Below are positions 47,341 through 59,610 of a stretch of 64,000 bases of DNA, in pieces; positions within the stretch are counted from its first letter, which is position 1, and the number at the start of each line of letters is the position of its first letter. Source of the DNA: Epiperipatus broadwayi (lineage: Eukaryota; Onychophora; Udeonychophora; Euonychophora; Peripatidae); the NCBI GenBank assembly GCA_028023455.1, contig JAQFVV010006199.1, forward strand, positions 6,214,972-6,278,971, given 5' to 3'. Position numbers and translations under genes: made by a program. Below the pieces are notes generated by a model that worked only from the letters and a program-made list of their open reading frames with translations, did no database searches and was not told where the DNA came from.

Positions 47341-49420
47341 TTGCACCTTAATTAGAAAAAGGTTGAAAAAAGATTAGATGACAGATTATGACAACAAGAT
47401 TACTACAACTATGAAGGTGTGTAATGATGGAGTTTTGATTCACATGGAGAACATGACCAGCTATTTTATGGTTCATTAGCCTGTCTTTTATAATGTGTAT
47501 TAGCTGGTATACTTGGAGTCTATAAAATTCTAGATTAAATGGAGCTGACTGTATGCATGCCAACAGTTACTGGATATATCTTTTCCAAAGATGACAATAA
47601 ACCAGTCTGCTGTTTTAGAAAAGACTAGTTTACCAAGAGTTCATTGGCTTGCTGAAGAATTGGTTTACACATATACTGTTTTAACTATATGCAGAGAAGC
47701 ATAGATAAAAGTACTTTGTTAAATATATATAAAGTACAGTAGGTGAGTAGAATATGCTTATATTGAGAATATTATTTTAAAAGATTTTTTGAAAATGACA
47801 ATTAAAATTTTTAAATTACAAATTTTTTAAAATAAATATCTTTAGTTAACTAAAAATAAAACTAGAAAAATAAAATAATAAATGACCAGTTTCCAGTTTT
47901 ATTTAGTAAAAGAGAAACTCAGAAATTTTTTTTATTGAAAATGAGGATTTTATTTTGAAATTTAAAAAAAAAAAAAAGTAAACTCCTTCTAGATTGAAAA
48001 ACAAAAGAACTTGATAAAATATTTTTCAAGACATTTATAATTAATAAAGAATAATCTAAAAAAAAAATACAAAGAAGTAATATTTTTTTTTTTTGGAAAA
48101 AGAAAAAACTTTTATTTACAATTAAGAATAACTTAGATTAGTAAGAAGATAATATATACACACAAGCATGTAAATTTTATGTATATTTTCAACATGAAAT
48201 TTATGGTGTTTTGTAAAAATATAATATAGTTTAATAAGTTTATTTTTTAACAAATGAAATATCAGTGTGAACATACATTTCCATGGTACCAACAAGTATA
48301 TGTGAAAACAGTCATTATTTATGTATTATTAAAATGTGATAGCTTTATTATTATAATTATTATATGACAATTTCCATATGTTACAATATGTCTGTGCCTA
48401 TATAGATGCATGTCATGTAGACACATATATGTTAAAATTAATCATACTTTATGAATTAGTAAAATGAATTCTTGAATTTTATTATTAATTTATCACAAGT
48501 CTGATATGTAATTTTTTTATACAAGCATGTCTGTGTGCTATATATATATATAGGTGTTTTATATAAACCTATTGAGATATTTTAAATCACAATGCAATAT
48601 TTATTTCTTTTTGTGTTAATCAAAATCAGAATGCCAAAGTTATATTTATAGGGTATTCTGCTGAATTTAATTTCATTTTAATTTGTTATTAATAAATTGA
48701 TATTTTATTGTTAAGTTATTCCAGTGAATTTATTCAATCCTAAAATAGTTTTAGAATATTATATGTTTGTATTATATTTTTTGTTCATAATAACAGTTAT
48801 AGAGCTTTTGCTCACTGAGCTATATTTGTGCATAATGGTCTGTTATATAAAAGGGATTTATATTTAATGTTTATGGACATCCAGTTAATGATAATTTCAT
48901 TACTTCTCTAATGCTGTATGGTGCAAAAGGGATATACTTTAAAGTCCATGCATTACATTTTATTTAGTTTAATATTTATTAGAAATTAAGTTTATAGATG
49001 GTCAATACATTAACAGTACTAAATAGCCAATGCATTGATGATGATCAGCATATTTTAGTATCCCAGTATTATTGTTTTGTATTGTTATATATTTTGATGA
49101 ATTAGCACTTTTAAGTATGTGCATCCAAATTATTATGTTGTATTGCTGCCTTAAGTTGGCAAGGGCTAAATAATTAATCTTGTCTATAGTAGATCTCAAA
49201 CCCAGTTACAAGATTGACTGATGATTTATTTTTATTGTTGATCATTCATGATGATGAATGATTATTATTTTTGTCTGTAGTGCTAGGTGAACTTTTGTCT
49301 TGCTGATTTCTCATGCTCATTCCCTTTATATTAAATTTTATATTTTGACTTAGGGTTGATGATGATGAATTTCTATCACCCCAGATTCATCCTAGGCATC
49401 CTATCATTACAATATATAGT

Positions 49421-50756
49421 TAATTGAAGATTTATTATTGACTACCATTTTAGGAATCTTACTCTGTCTTTTACCATTACTTAATTATTTTCTTATTCTT
49501 TTCTATCCTAATAATTTTTGGTAAATTGTTTTACAAATACTCTATGAAGTGTTTTTATGCTTTTTATTAATATTAGCACTTTTCTCAATATTGTTAACAT
49601 AGATATTAGTTAAATTTGACTTTTTTTTAAGTAATGAAATGCATTTTCCCATTTTTTAGATTTTACACAGTCTTTCACGATAATTAGCATCTTTTAATTA
49701 ATATCTCAATAGAAATATTAAGTCATTTCTAATTGAGAAAACTTTGTTTTCTGAAAGATATCAATGGAAAATATTGATTTTTAACTTTTTACAAATATCC
49801 CAAGAGATTAAAAAATATTTAAATCAGATGACTGAAAGATAATGAGAGATGTATACCATTATATAATAATGTTGAATGAGTTATCTGTAATAAATGAACT
49901 ATTACTATTTAGAAAAATAATATTGCTGGCTGGAAAGAATATGTGCACTATCAGATAAATATGGTTTCCTAAAATATTTAAATGATCTGCTGTCCTTAAT
50001 GTAAAAATGCTAAATATATAGATCATTAAAGTACCATGATATATTTTGCAACTAGAAAGCAACAGTCCATTTTGGTAATTTCATTCTTTGGAAAAAGTGT
50101 AAACAATGATTTGTTTGATCATATGGCATGTTTTTTGCCATCAATTTCCAATTTTTACATTTATAATACAACTGCTTGTGCATAAAAAAATTATTTCAGA
50201 AAATATTTACTTTGAAAATGATAATTCTTCCATAGATGTTTTATTTGTGAAACCAATAATAGATTACTTTTAATATAGATTTGAATGTTAAATATATGTC
50301 TCAATCTCTAAAACAATTTAATAAGTTCTTTTGCCATATTTTTGACTGTAATTTTTTGATATCTAGCAATTTTTTGAGTAACTATTGATTTTCTATTATA
50401 GTTATAGAAGGTTTTATTGTTCCATTTTTAGTAAATGCAGACATACTAAATAATTTTCAGAACTCTGAATGATTAGATTAAGAAATCATGGGTTACCCAA
50501 TTACTAAAATTGATAGATTGAGCTTTGGTTCAGCTATTTAATCTTCCACTCTACTATTGTGCTAAATCACAAAAGAAAAAAAAGCATTGCCTATTCAGAT
50601 TATTATTTTTAAACATCAATCAATTCATTATTATCATAGGACACAAAAAATGTTTTATGCCATACTAATCCTATGGGTTGTTATTAACAATTGAATGTGT
50701 TTAGAAAAATATAAATAAAGTTTGAATTTTAAAAAAATGATAACAATTTAACTATA
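49421..50756. other. AT-rich non-coding stretch
   Basis: No gene or clear element is seen. Confidence 0.5.
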
Positions 50757-51150
50757 TGATGGAAATAGCCAATATATAAAACTAGAAGTAGTTTTATGAA
50801 CTAATATTCCAATTGTTCAGATATTAACAATAATTTGTTCATCTTTAAACAAAGACAGATCAAACATTTCTTAAGCAGTTGAAATTAATTTTCCCTTCTG
50901 ATTACCCGTTTTTGATTCCTTAAGAATGTCTCCTTCTTACAATCACATGACAAAACTAGTAAGCAACCCCATCCAATGGACACCATTAAAAAAAAAAAGC
51001 ATTAAAAGTATTATATATATAAACATTAAAAACCTAAAGATAAACTAATCAATAAAATAAGATGTGATATGTTGGACTATTTCCATCATTTATGAGTGAA
51101 TGTTGAATGTATAGAAAATTTTAAACTTTATTTAAACTTTCCAAATACAA
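50757..51150. repeat. Foldback family A element, diverged
   Basis: ATGATGGAAATAGCCAATAT (50,757) and TGTTGGACTATTTCCATCAT (51,071-51,090) are inverse end motifs. The 60 bases after the second (GAATGTTGAATGTATAGAAA, then AAACTTT..AACTTTCC) match the arms of the 53.1 kb element. The two ends therefore point away from each other, so this may be two partial copies rather than one element. Confidence 0.55.
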
Positions 51151-51248
51151 ACAAAAAATCAATAAAAATCAATAAAATAATCAAAATTACCTCAAATTCA
51201 AAACGAAACCAAACTAGCCAAAGAAATAAACTCCTCTTTATGAACTAT

Positions 51249-51362
51249 TATAACTTTATCTTTCTTATTGCATTGCCAAATCCATATATTAATATCTTTT
51301 TAGTTTTTTATTACTTTTACAATAGTGGATTATAAAAAACATTGTAAAAGTAATAAAGAACT
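51249..51362 (+). repeat. Short dispersed repeat, second copy of the 24.89 kb type
   Basis: It begins ACTTTATCTTTCTTATTGCA and ends ACATTGTAAAAGTAATAAAG. Its length is less than the 24.9 kb copy because of a shorter middle. CTTTTACAAT and ATTGTAAAAG near the end can pair as a hairpin. Confidence 0.65.
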
Positions 51363-53100
51363 AAAATGAAATAAATTCTACAAGCAGACTTCTCAAGTGT
51401 AAAGGACTAAAACATAACAACAAATTTATACTATATATTACACACAATTCCCACTTACATCCATACAAAATAATATTTTAATTACATTTTTAAAATTTTC
51501 AATAATTTAATAATTACTATCTTCCATCTAATTATACTGGACCTTTAACTGTGTTTATATATTTATTTATATTTTTCTGAATCTATAAATTTTTAAACAT
51601 TTTCTTTATCATTTTTAATATGTTTTATTACTTTAATATTTTTCTTACAATTCATTTTATGACTGGTATCTAAAAAATATTTTGAATATATAGCCATAAT
51701 TTTCTAAATCAAAGCAATATATATATAACTGAACAAAAATCTAGAAATTATAGGGCTTTGAAAAAATGTTATTGTGGAATCTGAATACTTATAAACTTTT
51801 TAACACATAACAAAAAATAATAATAATACAAATATTATCAAATAGATCTTGAATTTGGTTTTTAAGTAAAAATCAAAAAAGAAAGAAAAATTCAGGTCTT
51901 CTAGAAAGTAAGGTAAAAGAAGTATGTTAAATATAACTTTAAAATATCCAAAGCAAATCTAATATGTAAGGATGTTTGAAAAAATAATTAATAGTATGTA
52001 AAATAAAGTTTATTTCATATCTTTAAAATTAAGATTCCTGGAATAAATTGTTTTAAGAGTATGGTACCAATAGCAAACTATCACTAATAATAACAATTAT
52101 TATTGCTTGATGATAGTACTCTGTTGCCTATTTATGTTATTTGCTTTTAGGCTGAAAAAATAATGAAATATGGGCATAGTTAAAAAATAATAATAATAAT
52201 AAAGTGAAAAAATAAGATGTAAAAAATCCAAATGATTTTAATTGCTAAAAAAAAAAAAAAAGAATTTTAAGAACATGATTAAGCAATGTTGACAAGAGCA
52301 CCTGTTAACAGTAATAAGTAACACTTTTAACAAAAATGAATTGCTATATAACATTATTTTTATACCAGATCCTTTTTTTATTTTTATATACATTGATTAG
52401 GTAGTGTTTCTCTCAATTTATTTAATATTATTATATAATAATTTTTTGATACCAGATAACTTTAAAATTTGCCTACAAAAATATTTATTTTGAAAAACTT
52501 TATCATTAATTTTTATTATATTATTTCATTTATTTAAAAGTAAGAGTTATTATCATATTATTAACAGAAGCATTTAATTATAAAATCTTAGGAACTTAAA
52601 ACTTGTAATTTACCATGCTTTTTTCTTGTTATATATTATTAATTAAATCATGAATTTGGCATGCATACTAGCATATAAGATTAAAATTTGACTTTTGGAA
52701 AAAAATTTCTTTGATAGTACAAATTATTATCAAATTCAATGTGATGCATTTTTTTCTTAATTTTTTTTTATTAGTTTTTTTTTTGCAATTACAATGGTGA
52801 GATAAGCTAACACTGAAACCATTTATAAAAAATGAATTTAGGCTTTTACCATCTTGATTAGTGAATACTATCATATAATTCTTAATATAGAAATTATCCC
52901 TATCATAAGAAATTATATGAATGGAGTAAAAGTCATAGGAATACTGTGAAAATAATATACTATTCAAATTTCAAAATAATATAGTAGGTAAACACATTCA
53001 GAAACATAATGTTACCTTATGTACAATGCAGGTGACATTATGAGATAATAAAAGTTCTCTAAAAACAATTATGAGACAAACTATTGATATATGTGATAAT
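51363..53100. other. AT-rich non-coding stretch
   Basis: Short AAT and A runs (52,190 and 52,245) are present. No gene is seen; the 99-codon - frame at 52,668-52,967 is Asn/Ile/Phe-rich with no domain. Confidence 0.45.
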
Positions 53101-53550
53101 ATGCTGGTATATTTCCATCATCTTTCAGTAAATGTTGAATGTATAGAAAATTTAAAAACTTTAGTTAAACTTTTCAAATATAACAACTTGTTAGTAATAA
53201 CATACAAATAGACAATACAGGTTAGTAATGACACAAACATTTCAAGTAGTATTATTCTCCACTCTTCTTTGGGTGTTGTTGGCCTGACCAGTGACAGTAT
53301 TAGTATAGAAATCAAATTTGCACCTTTAGATTCTCAAGTATCAAATTTAAGGCAAATGCTCTAATCAACTGAGCAACACTTGAAAAAGAGTGGAGAATTA
53401 TACTACTCAAAACATTGTGTCATTACTAACTTATGTTGTCTATTTGTGCATTATTACTAACAAGTGGTTTCTATTTGAAAAGTTTAAGTAAAGTTTAAGA
53501 TTTTTTATACATTCAACATTTACTGATACATGATGGAAATAGTCCAACAT
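53101..53550. repeat. Foldback element family A with tRNA-like core
   Basis: The left arm (53,101-53,272) and right arm (53,384-53,550) are inverse copies differing at roughly one base in seven. Landmarks are TATTTCCATCAT, AGTAAATGTTGAATGTATA, CTTGTTAGTAATAA, TTAGTAATGACACAA and TTCTCCACTCTT. The loop of about 110 bases holds a tRNA-like sequence. No protein frame is convincing. Confidence 0.85.
53296..53383 (-). mobile_element. tRNA-like sequence (SINE head) in the foldback loop
   Basis: On the - strand TTGCTCAGTTGATTAGAGCA (53,378-53,359) is a very good A-box and D-arm match. A weak B-box-like GGTGCAAATTTGAT follows about 45 bases later. The anticodon stem does not pair, so it is not a functional tRNA. 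It may be a SINE head trapped between the arms or the origin of the element. Confidence 0.6.
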
Positions 53551-54492
53551 ATTATCTCATCAAATATATCATCATCACAAACCTTCAGGCAAAAACTATT
53601 GTTATAATTTATAATTCTTTGGCATTTTCATAATTCATTCATTTGTTCCTATGATTATGAGAATTCTAACTCCAAAAAAAAAAAGTTTTGTGATGACTTT
53701 ACAAACCAATTTATGAAACACAAATATGTCCACATTATATATTGTACTAACCTTTCCAAAGTCTGTTTATTTCATATCTTGTGATATTTGGCAAAAATTT
53801 TAAAACCTGGTTATCAACCTGACAATCTCAACATTATTTTCAGTTGATTTTTTATTAAAAGTTATAAATAAATCTTTAAAAATATCTGTTTATGTTTCGT
53901 GTATAAATCCAGAAATAAAACTTCATCAAAATAAATTCATTTTAATAATTTTTCATTTATATATTATAATGATCAGTGTACAGATTTGTCTTCTATTTTT
54001 GTATATATAATAAACTGTTTGTGTGTCTGATTTTATTTAAAATCCAAATATCCACTGGTTGCATGCAAAAGTATCATCATAAGGCATTAAATCTTGTTTA
54101 TAATTTGAAACACACATTTTAATAATTTATTAATTTTAAAATAATTACAATACACTGGACAGTTTATTAGTAGTTTATAGAATAGATATCAAGATTAGTT
54201 TGTATTATTTTAATATAAGATATATTAATAACTTTTTTGCACTTATTAGTTGTTGCTATGCAACAGTATAACAATATTATTTTTTTAAAATAAAATTTAT
54301 TTCGGCTGAATTATAAGCGTTGAAAGTGAATTTAAAATCTACAGTATTTTGTGTAAGTCATCTGTGGTTAATTGAAAAAAAAAAATAGAGAGAGAGAAAC
54401 AATTACTAAAGATACATAAAAAATACAATTCAGAATTTTAAAAAAAATCAAAATATTATCTAATTTGTAAAAGCAATACTTAAACTAATTTT
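53551..54492. other. AT-rich non-coding stretch
   Basis: No gene or clear element is seen. Confidence 0.5.
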
Positions 54493-54784
54493 AAACATTA
54501 ATTCTTATTAAGCACATGGTCATCACATAAATACACATAAAGCTTTAACCTTACTACTATGCACTTTGAGCACTCAATTTTACCATGAGAGGGACCTCTA
54601 CAAATCTTAACACAAGATTATGACTTTTTAAAGCTAAGAGCAACTTTATAAAGTGATAATCTTGTGTTAAGATTTGTAGAGATCCCTCTCATGGTAAAAT
54701 TGAGCACTCAAGGCACATAGTAGTAAGGTTAAAGCCTTATGTGTATTTATGTGCTGACCATGTGCTTAATAAAAATTAATGTTT
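54493..54784. repeat. Near-perfect long hairpin (141-base arms)
   Basis: 54,493-54,633 and 54,644-54,784 are inverse copies with only about a dozen differences and a ~10-base loop. Landmarks are TTATTAAGCACATGGTCA, CACATAAATACACATAA, CAATTTTACCATGAGAGGGA and CTACAAATCTTAACACAAG. A transcript through it would form a long double-stranded RNA. The arms are more alike than in the other foldbacks here, so it is young or maintained. Confidence 0.9.
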
Positions 54785-54815
54785 ACAACTTTAAATTGAT
54801 TCGAAATATTTTTAC

Positions 54816-55275
54816 GGGGTGAGATAGGGTGGATAGTTGAAGGGTGAAAATTGAGTTAATAGGTTTGTGAAAAGTGTGTTTTAAATATTTAATATTATTT
54901 ATTTTTATGTATTTAAATGGATAGGTTATATGAGGGATGGTTGGTAATATAAATATTTATGATTTGGTTTGATTTTATTATGAATAAAAGTTGGAGTTGG
55001 TGTTTATTGATGATGAGTGTGGTTTATGAATTATATGTTTTAATATGTTTAGAAATATGTTATTTATTTAAAGTTTATTTTAGAAAATATATAAGAAGAG
55101 TTAAAGATTTTATTATTTTTAATAAGGATGTTTTGTGTAAATTAAATGTTTTTATTTATGTATTATTTGAATGTATTTATTTATTTATTTTAAATAAAAG
55201 ATAAAAAAATTTTTTTATTAAATATAGAAAAATATTATATATATAAAAAAAAATAAATTATAAAATGATAAAGAA
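54816..55275. other. 460-base tract with no cytosine on the + strand
   Basis: There is not one C between 54,815 and 55,276, although G is common, especially in the GGGGTGAGATAGGGTGG part. Flanking DNA has ordinary C content. An 81-codon hydrophobic frame (54,959-55,204) crosses it, but its composition follows directly from the missing C and I recognise no family. The tract starts about 30 bases after the long hairpin. Confidence 0.9.
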
Positions 55276-56879
55276 CATAAATAACCAAAGAAATTTTATG
55301 GACATTAAAATAAAATAATAAAGAATAATATAAATATAAAATATTTGAAATGCTCCATAGCTATATTACTCCAGCCACACTCTTTCTTTAAATAAAGAAA
55401 GCTCAAATCTCTTCAATGTTATGTGCAATAATATAATATATATTAAAATTCAAGTTAATTTAATTTAATGAAAAGTGTGAAACTAAGAAAGCAAAGATCT
55501 TACATTGCAAATAAACAAATGTTTAATTTTAAATACACTTAGAAAGACTATACAATAGTCATTTTTACTGCCCAAACTCAAATAGCTATGGGGCGTTTCA
55601 AATATTTTATATTGAGTTCAGCTAGCATTATGCATTGTTCCTCTTTGTTAAATATATATACAATGTATAGAAAGATTTATTGCCAAATTGGAAATATGAA
55701 ACACATATACAAAAAAAAGCTCAACAAATAGAACTATTAGAGCAAAGACGATTTATTTTATATAAAAAAGGTATTAGTTAAAGAAATTAAAATAATAAAA
55801 GATGAATTAAAATTTAATGGTAATTGACTAAATGTTATTAATAAATTCACTAATATAAATAAATGGATAAAAAATATTATTAAAAATTAAAAAATAAAAG
55901 AATATACACAATGTTGCTTTTAAAATGAATAAATTTATATATTATGTATATAAAAAAAAATTAAAAAAATTAAATAATGAATTTAAAGTGAATAAAGGAA
56001 ATAAAATGTGAATATTTAAAAACAAACATAAATATAAGAGGCTCATTCTTTATATCTTTATTATGCATGTTTTGCATGATCATAATCCATCAATTCTAGA
56101 ACATAATAAAATATTTTTTCTTTTATGAAGTAGAAGCTTCAGTGGACAGGAAGTTTAGGAAATAAACTCTTCACATCACTTAATCTTAAAAAAAATATGC
56201 TGGTTTATACATTCACAAAAATATCTGAATAATTTAAAAGTATTACATAGTGTGGCAGCATTAGAACTTATGATTTAGTATTCAGTGTCAAAATAATATT
56301 ATTATTGAATGTTATTTAAAAAGAAAATCTTAAATAACATTTTACTTTATGTTTTCTTTAAAACTAAATAGAAAGATATTTAACGACATAAATTTCTGTT
56401 TAGCTATGATTACATTACAAAATTTTTAAATATCAACCATAAAATGGGGAGCAAAAACACTTCTTACCCAGTTTAAAATATTAAAAGATAAGGAATCTAT
56501 AGCAATACGTTTTCTATAATGATTTTAAAAAATAAGTCATTTTTGATTTAAAATATGAAATTAAAAAAAACTGCATTGTAAAGAAAAGTGGGTTTAAATA
56601 TAAAAGTAAAATAATAAGTAAAGAGGAGGGAGGCTTTAATTGTCTTTTTCACTTTAAATAAACATTTAATTCTATTTTTCTCTCTAAAATTAATGAATAA
56701 ATAATGAAAAATAAATGTTAACTAAATTTGTTAATTTATAACTTGTTTTTATAAAAAAAAATTCCATGTAAAACTTTAAATTTTATGCTTAATTATTTGA
56801 TATCCTGATGTTTTAAAATAAATATTTATGTGTATTAATTAAGAGTATTCTGCATTTTTATATAAATCTAAATATAGCA
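55276..56879. other. AT-rich non-coding stretch
   Basis: C remains scarce in 55,760-56,000 but is not absent. No gene is seen. Confidence 0.5.
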
Positions 56880-58906
56880 TTGTCATTATGCATTAATACT
56901 AATTTGACTGCCAGCAGCATTTTCTGCAGTCATCTTTAGGTTATTTTCACTTTTTTGTTCCTATCTATAGCATTTGTAAACTAGTTTTGCATTCATTTAA
57001 TGGCAGAAATGGAAACCAAAATTGATAATAATTTGTTTATTTTAAAACTCTGAAGGTGTCAGTATCATGCTGAAAACTTAATATAAAATGAGCTGACAAT
57101 GTTGCTGATTAGTACATTCTTTCTCATCAGACTTTGCAAGCATTTATGTGACTATTTACAAATATTTTTCTTTTATGCTATTTTGGGAAGAAAAATTGTT
57201 TATTTTCTCTAGTTTATTTTTTTTACAGCATATTCAAAAATACTTGTATTCATGATTACATTCCAGATTTTATTCAGAGGTTTCTCTTTAAGAAGACAAA
57301 TCAAGTAAAACTGTAATCATAGTAAAGCAAAAGTTATGGATTGCTAGAGAAAAACATTTTCATAAATGCCATAGTAATTATGTTTTGTGATATTTTAATA
57401 ATTATAAATGTAATTTTAAATTTTATAATAGAATTTCATTGCTTTATGATGTCTTATCCATAATTCATTCAGATTTTAGAAATAAAGTTCAAACAATAAA
57501 TATATTTGTTTAATCTCTTTTTAAAATTGGTAATACAGCAGTCATTCAATAAGATAAAAGTTATTGTTCTTATTACATATTTTAGTATTTTTTTACTATA
57601 TTTGCGAAGTTAAAATATTATTTTTTAGAACTTTTTTTATTTATAAACTTATATTTGTAATGAATAAAAATTATTAAAATATAATATAAAATAGAGAATT
57701 GTAAAAATAAAATGTTGAAAATATGACCTAAACAGCCACTAGGGATTGTCAAAAAAAGTTAATAGTAGCTAATAGTGAAAACTTCAATATGTTAATGTTA
57801 TTTCTACAGGAATTTTACTCCTGTTATTCACTAACTCAATATTCACACAATTTTTTGGAACTAATCAAATGTGAATAATGAGGATTCCCTGTAGTAAACT
57901 CAATAATAGTAAATAAAAATTGTAGTAATATCTATGAAAATTAAATGTATAGATTATGAATATAATAAAGGCAAATTACATAGGTATTATTAATAATAAA
58001 TTGAAAACAAAATGAAATCAGCATTACAGTTAAACAATTCTGTTATAAATGGACACTTAATAGCTTCACTTCTAGCTGCATTTTTGCAGTGTGATCTAGT
58101 AATGCTGCAGTAATCTTTGGTTTGCCTGCACTTTATTGTGGCTATTTGAGTGTTTTTTTCCAGTTTTGCATTTATTTGATAGCAGAAATTGGAACTATTT
58201 ATTTATTAGTCTAAAAAATGAAGGTGTCAGTATCATGAAGAAAACCTAATACAAATAAGTTAACAATAGTGCTGATTGTCTGATTTTTGTTCTCATGATT
58301 GTGAGATCTCTAGAGAGTAAATTGCATATTTTATGTATATATTTATGATAATTTTTGTAAAATATTTTGATCAATATTTATTTTAAATGCAGATTTTATT
58401 CAAAAATGTTTGATTTGAAACAAGACCAGTCAAGAGATTTTTAATAAGTAAAACAATAAGTTGCAATTGGCTGACAAAGAAATAGATCTATTATGATAAT
58501 GGGAGTTATTTTTTGTAATATATGAATAATTCTAAATAGAATTTCAAAATTTAAAACAATTATTTTGCTTTATGATGTCATGGCAATTTTAAAAATGGAG
58601 TTAAAACAAATTTTCTTTTGATTGTAAAAGATTTCTATCAGCAATTTGAAAAAACAATAACCATTGTTCTGATTACATATTTGTTTTTTCTATATTTGCC
58701 ATGTTATTTTTAAGAATGAGTTTTGTTTGTAAATTTATGTTTTAAATAAATAAATTTAAAATTCACATGATCACCATTTTTTATGCTTGTACAAGCTGTT
58801 TTTCACAGAGGCACTCTCCATACAATAGCACCATTCAGTGCAAGCCAAGATAATCAATGGATGCAAGAAGATTTGTGCATAAAATCCCTATCTAGTGCCT
58901 ACTCAT

Positions 58907-58961
58907 CCAATATCCCCAGACTAGTTTCTAGTTTGTGGCTTTCATTAATGAGGAACCTTGG
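58907..58961 (-). ncRNA. Hammerhead relic, left palindrome arm
   Basis: On the - strand helix I (CCAA/TTGG and TCCTCA/TGGGGA) is kept, and GAAA (58,928-58,925) with CTAGTC follow. The core reads TTAATGA in place of CTGANGA, with two invariant bases changed. It is expected to be inactive. Confidence 0.7.
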
Positions 58962-58963
58962 AT

Positions 58964-59020
58964 CCAAGACACTGCACCTGATAAAAGCCACAAGCTAGAA
59001 GACTAGTCTGGGGATATTGG
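58964..59020 (+). ncRNA. Hammerhead relic, right palindrome arm
   Basis: CTGATAA (58,978-58,984) replaces CTGANGA, GAAG replaces GAAA, and the inner helix I partner of TGGGGA is lost. The AGC-CACAA-GCT helix II and the distal CCAA/TTGG pairing remain. It is expected to be inactive. Confidence 0.6.
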
Positions 59021-59403
59021 ATGAGTAGACACTAGATAGGGATTTTATGCACAAATCTTCCTGCATTCATTGATTATGCTGGCTTGCACTGAATGGTAAT
59101 ACAGATGAAGAGTTTTGCCTCTGTAAATTTAAAATTATTGAAATACAAAATAAAATAAAGGTTTATTTGTTAAAATTAAATGCTGCCAATATAATCTAAA
59201 TGGCCCCTAAGGGCTATCTAAAAAGTGTGCATAGGAAATGATAATGAAAACATTAGTTAAAACAAAACACACATATAAAATTTTAAAATTATTGAAATAT
59301 AAACTATTTAATAAAGAAAGATGACCATGAAGTATACTGTATCTAACTACATGATTTCAATTATACGCTATCCAATGAAAAATGTAAACAAACAAACAAA
59401 AAA

Positions 59404-59610
59404 TTTTGGGAGGTGGAGAAGATTGAAGTATATCCATTAAAATTTAAAAATTTGCTATCAGAATATAAGCTGAGCACTGATTATATATATATATGGGAAG
59501 CTGATGATCTGGATCAACTGATGATGCTGGTTCAACACAAAATTGGAGATCATTTATCTTTTTCACATGTATGTGGTCGTCATGTGTATCAGTTGTATAA
59601 GATGGAGTAG
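59404..59610 (+). pseudogene. Coding-like open frame, unrecognised
   Basis: The frame reads EKIEVYPLKFKNLLSEYKLS, continues WEADDLDQLMMLVQHKIGDH, and ends RHVYQLYKME before TAG. Codon choice is more coding-like than the flanks, though a TA microsatellite lies inside (TDYIYIW). No domain is recognised. It could be an exon, a mobile-element fragment or chance. Confidence 0.22.

Larger units (their letters stand above)
44251..49420. repeat. Large (~5.2 kb) imperfect palindrome
   Basis: The left arm from ATTGTAACGGGATGG (44,249) matches, in inverse, the right arm ending CCTATCATTACAATATA (49,400-49,418). Paired landmarks are AATAATGCTGGGA (44,763) with TCCCAGTATTATT (49,060), GCTGATCATCATCAATGC with GCATTGATGATGATCAGC (49,030), and the inner GTGTTTATTTCTACTTTTCC (46,782) with its inverse near 46,962-46,972. 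The centre is near 46,900. The arms are well diverged and the left one carries extra segments (a SINE, and 45.8-46.5 kb). The ends look like TA-TTGTAAC...GTTACAA-TA with changes, as in a TA-targeting inverted-repeat transposon, but no transposase is seen. A half copy lies at 60.3-62.96 kb. Confidence 0.75.
58764..59123. mobile_element. Palindromic hammerhead-related insertion with 13-base direct repeats
   Basis: TAAATTTAAAATT flanks the insert at 58,751-58,763 and 59,124-59,136. Unit 1 of the host duplication serves as the empty site. Inside, 58,806-58,960 and 58,962-59,123 are inverse copies (CAGAGGC.., CATTCAGTGCAAGCC, TTTGTGCATAAAATCCCTAT, CATCCAATATCCCCAGACTAG). Each arm includes a decayed hammerhead. 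It looks like a family B/C monomer that was copied back on itself and inserted by a target-primed mechanism. The open frame 58,783-58,998 is incidental. Confidence 0.8.
56880..59260. repeat. Tandem duplication, ~1.18 kb unit
   Basis: TGCAGTCATCTTTAGG (56,925) matches TGCAGTAATCTTTGG (58,105). GAAGGTGTCAGTATCATG recurs near 57,052 and 58,220. The ends GACCTAAACAGCCACTAGGG (57,725) and ATCTAAATGGCCCCTAAGGG (59,193) correspond. The offset grows from ~1,180 to ~1,470 across the unit because the second copy holds the palindromic insertion at 58,764-59,123. The units are strongly diverged. Confidence 0.75.

Noticed and set aside
54959-55204. Mitochondrial membrane-protein gene in the C-free tract
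   Set aside because: The hydrophobic translation follows from the T/G/A-only composition; no conserved mitochondrial motif was recognised.
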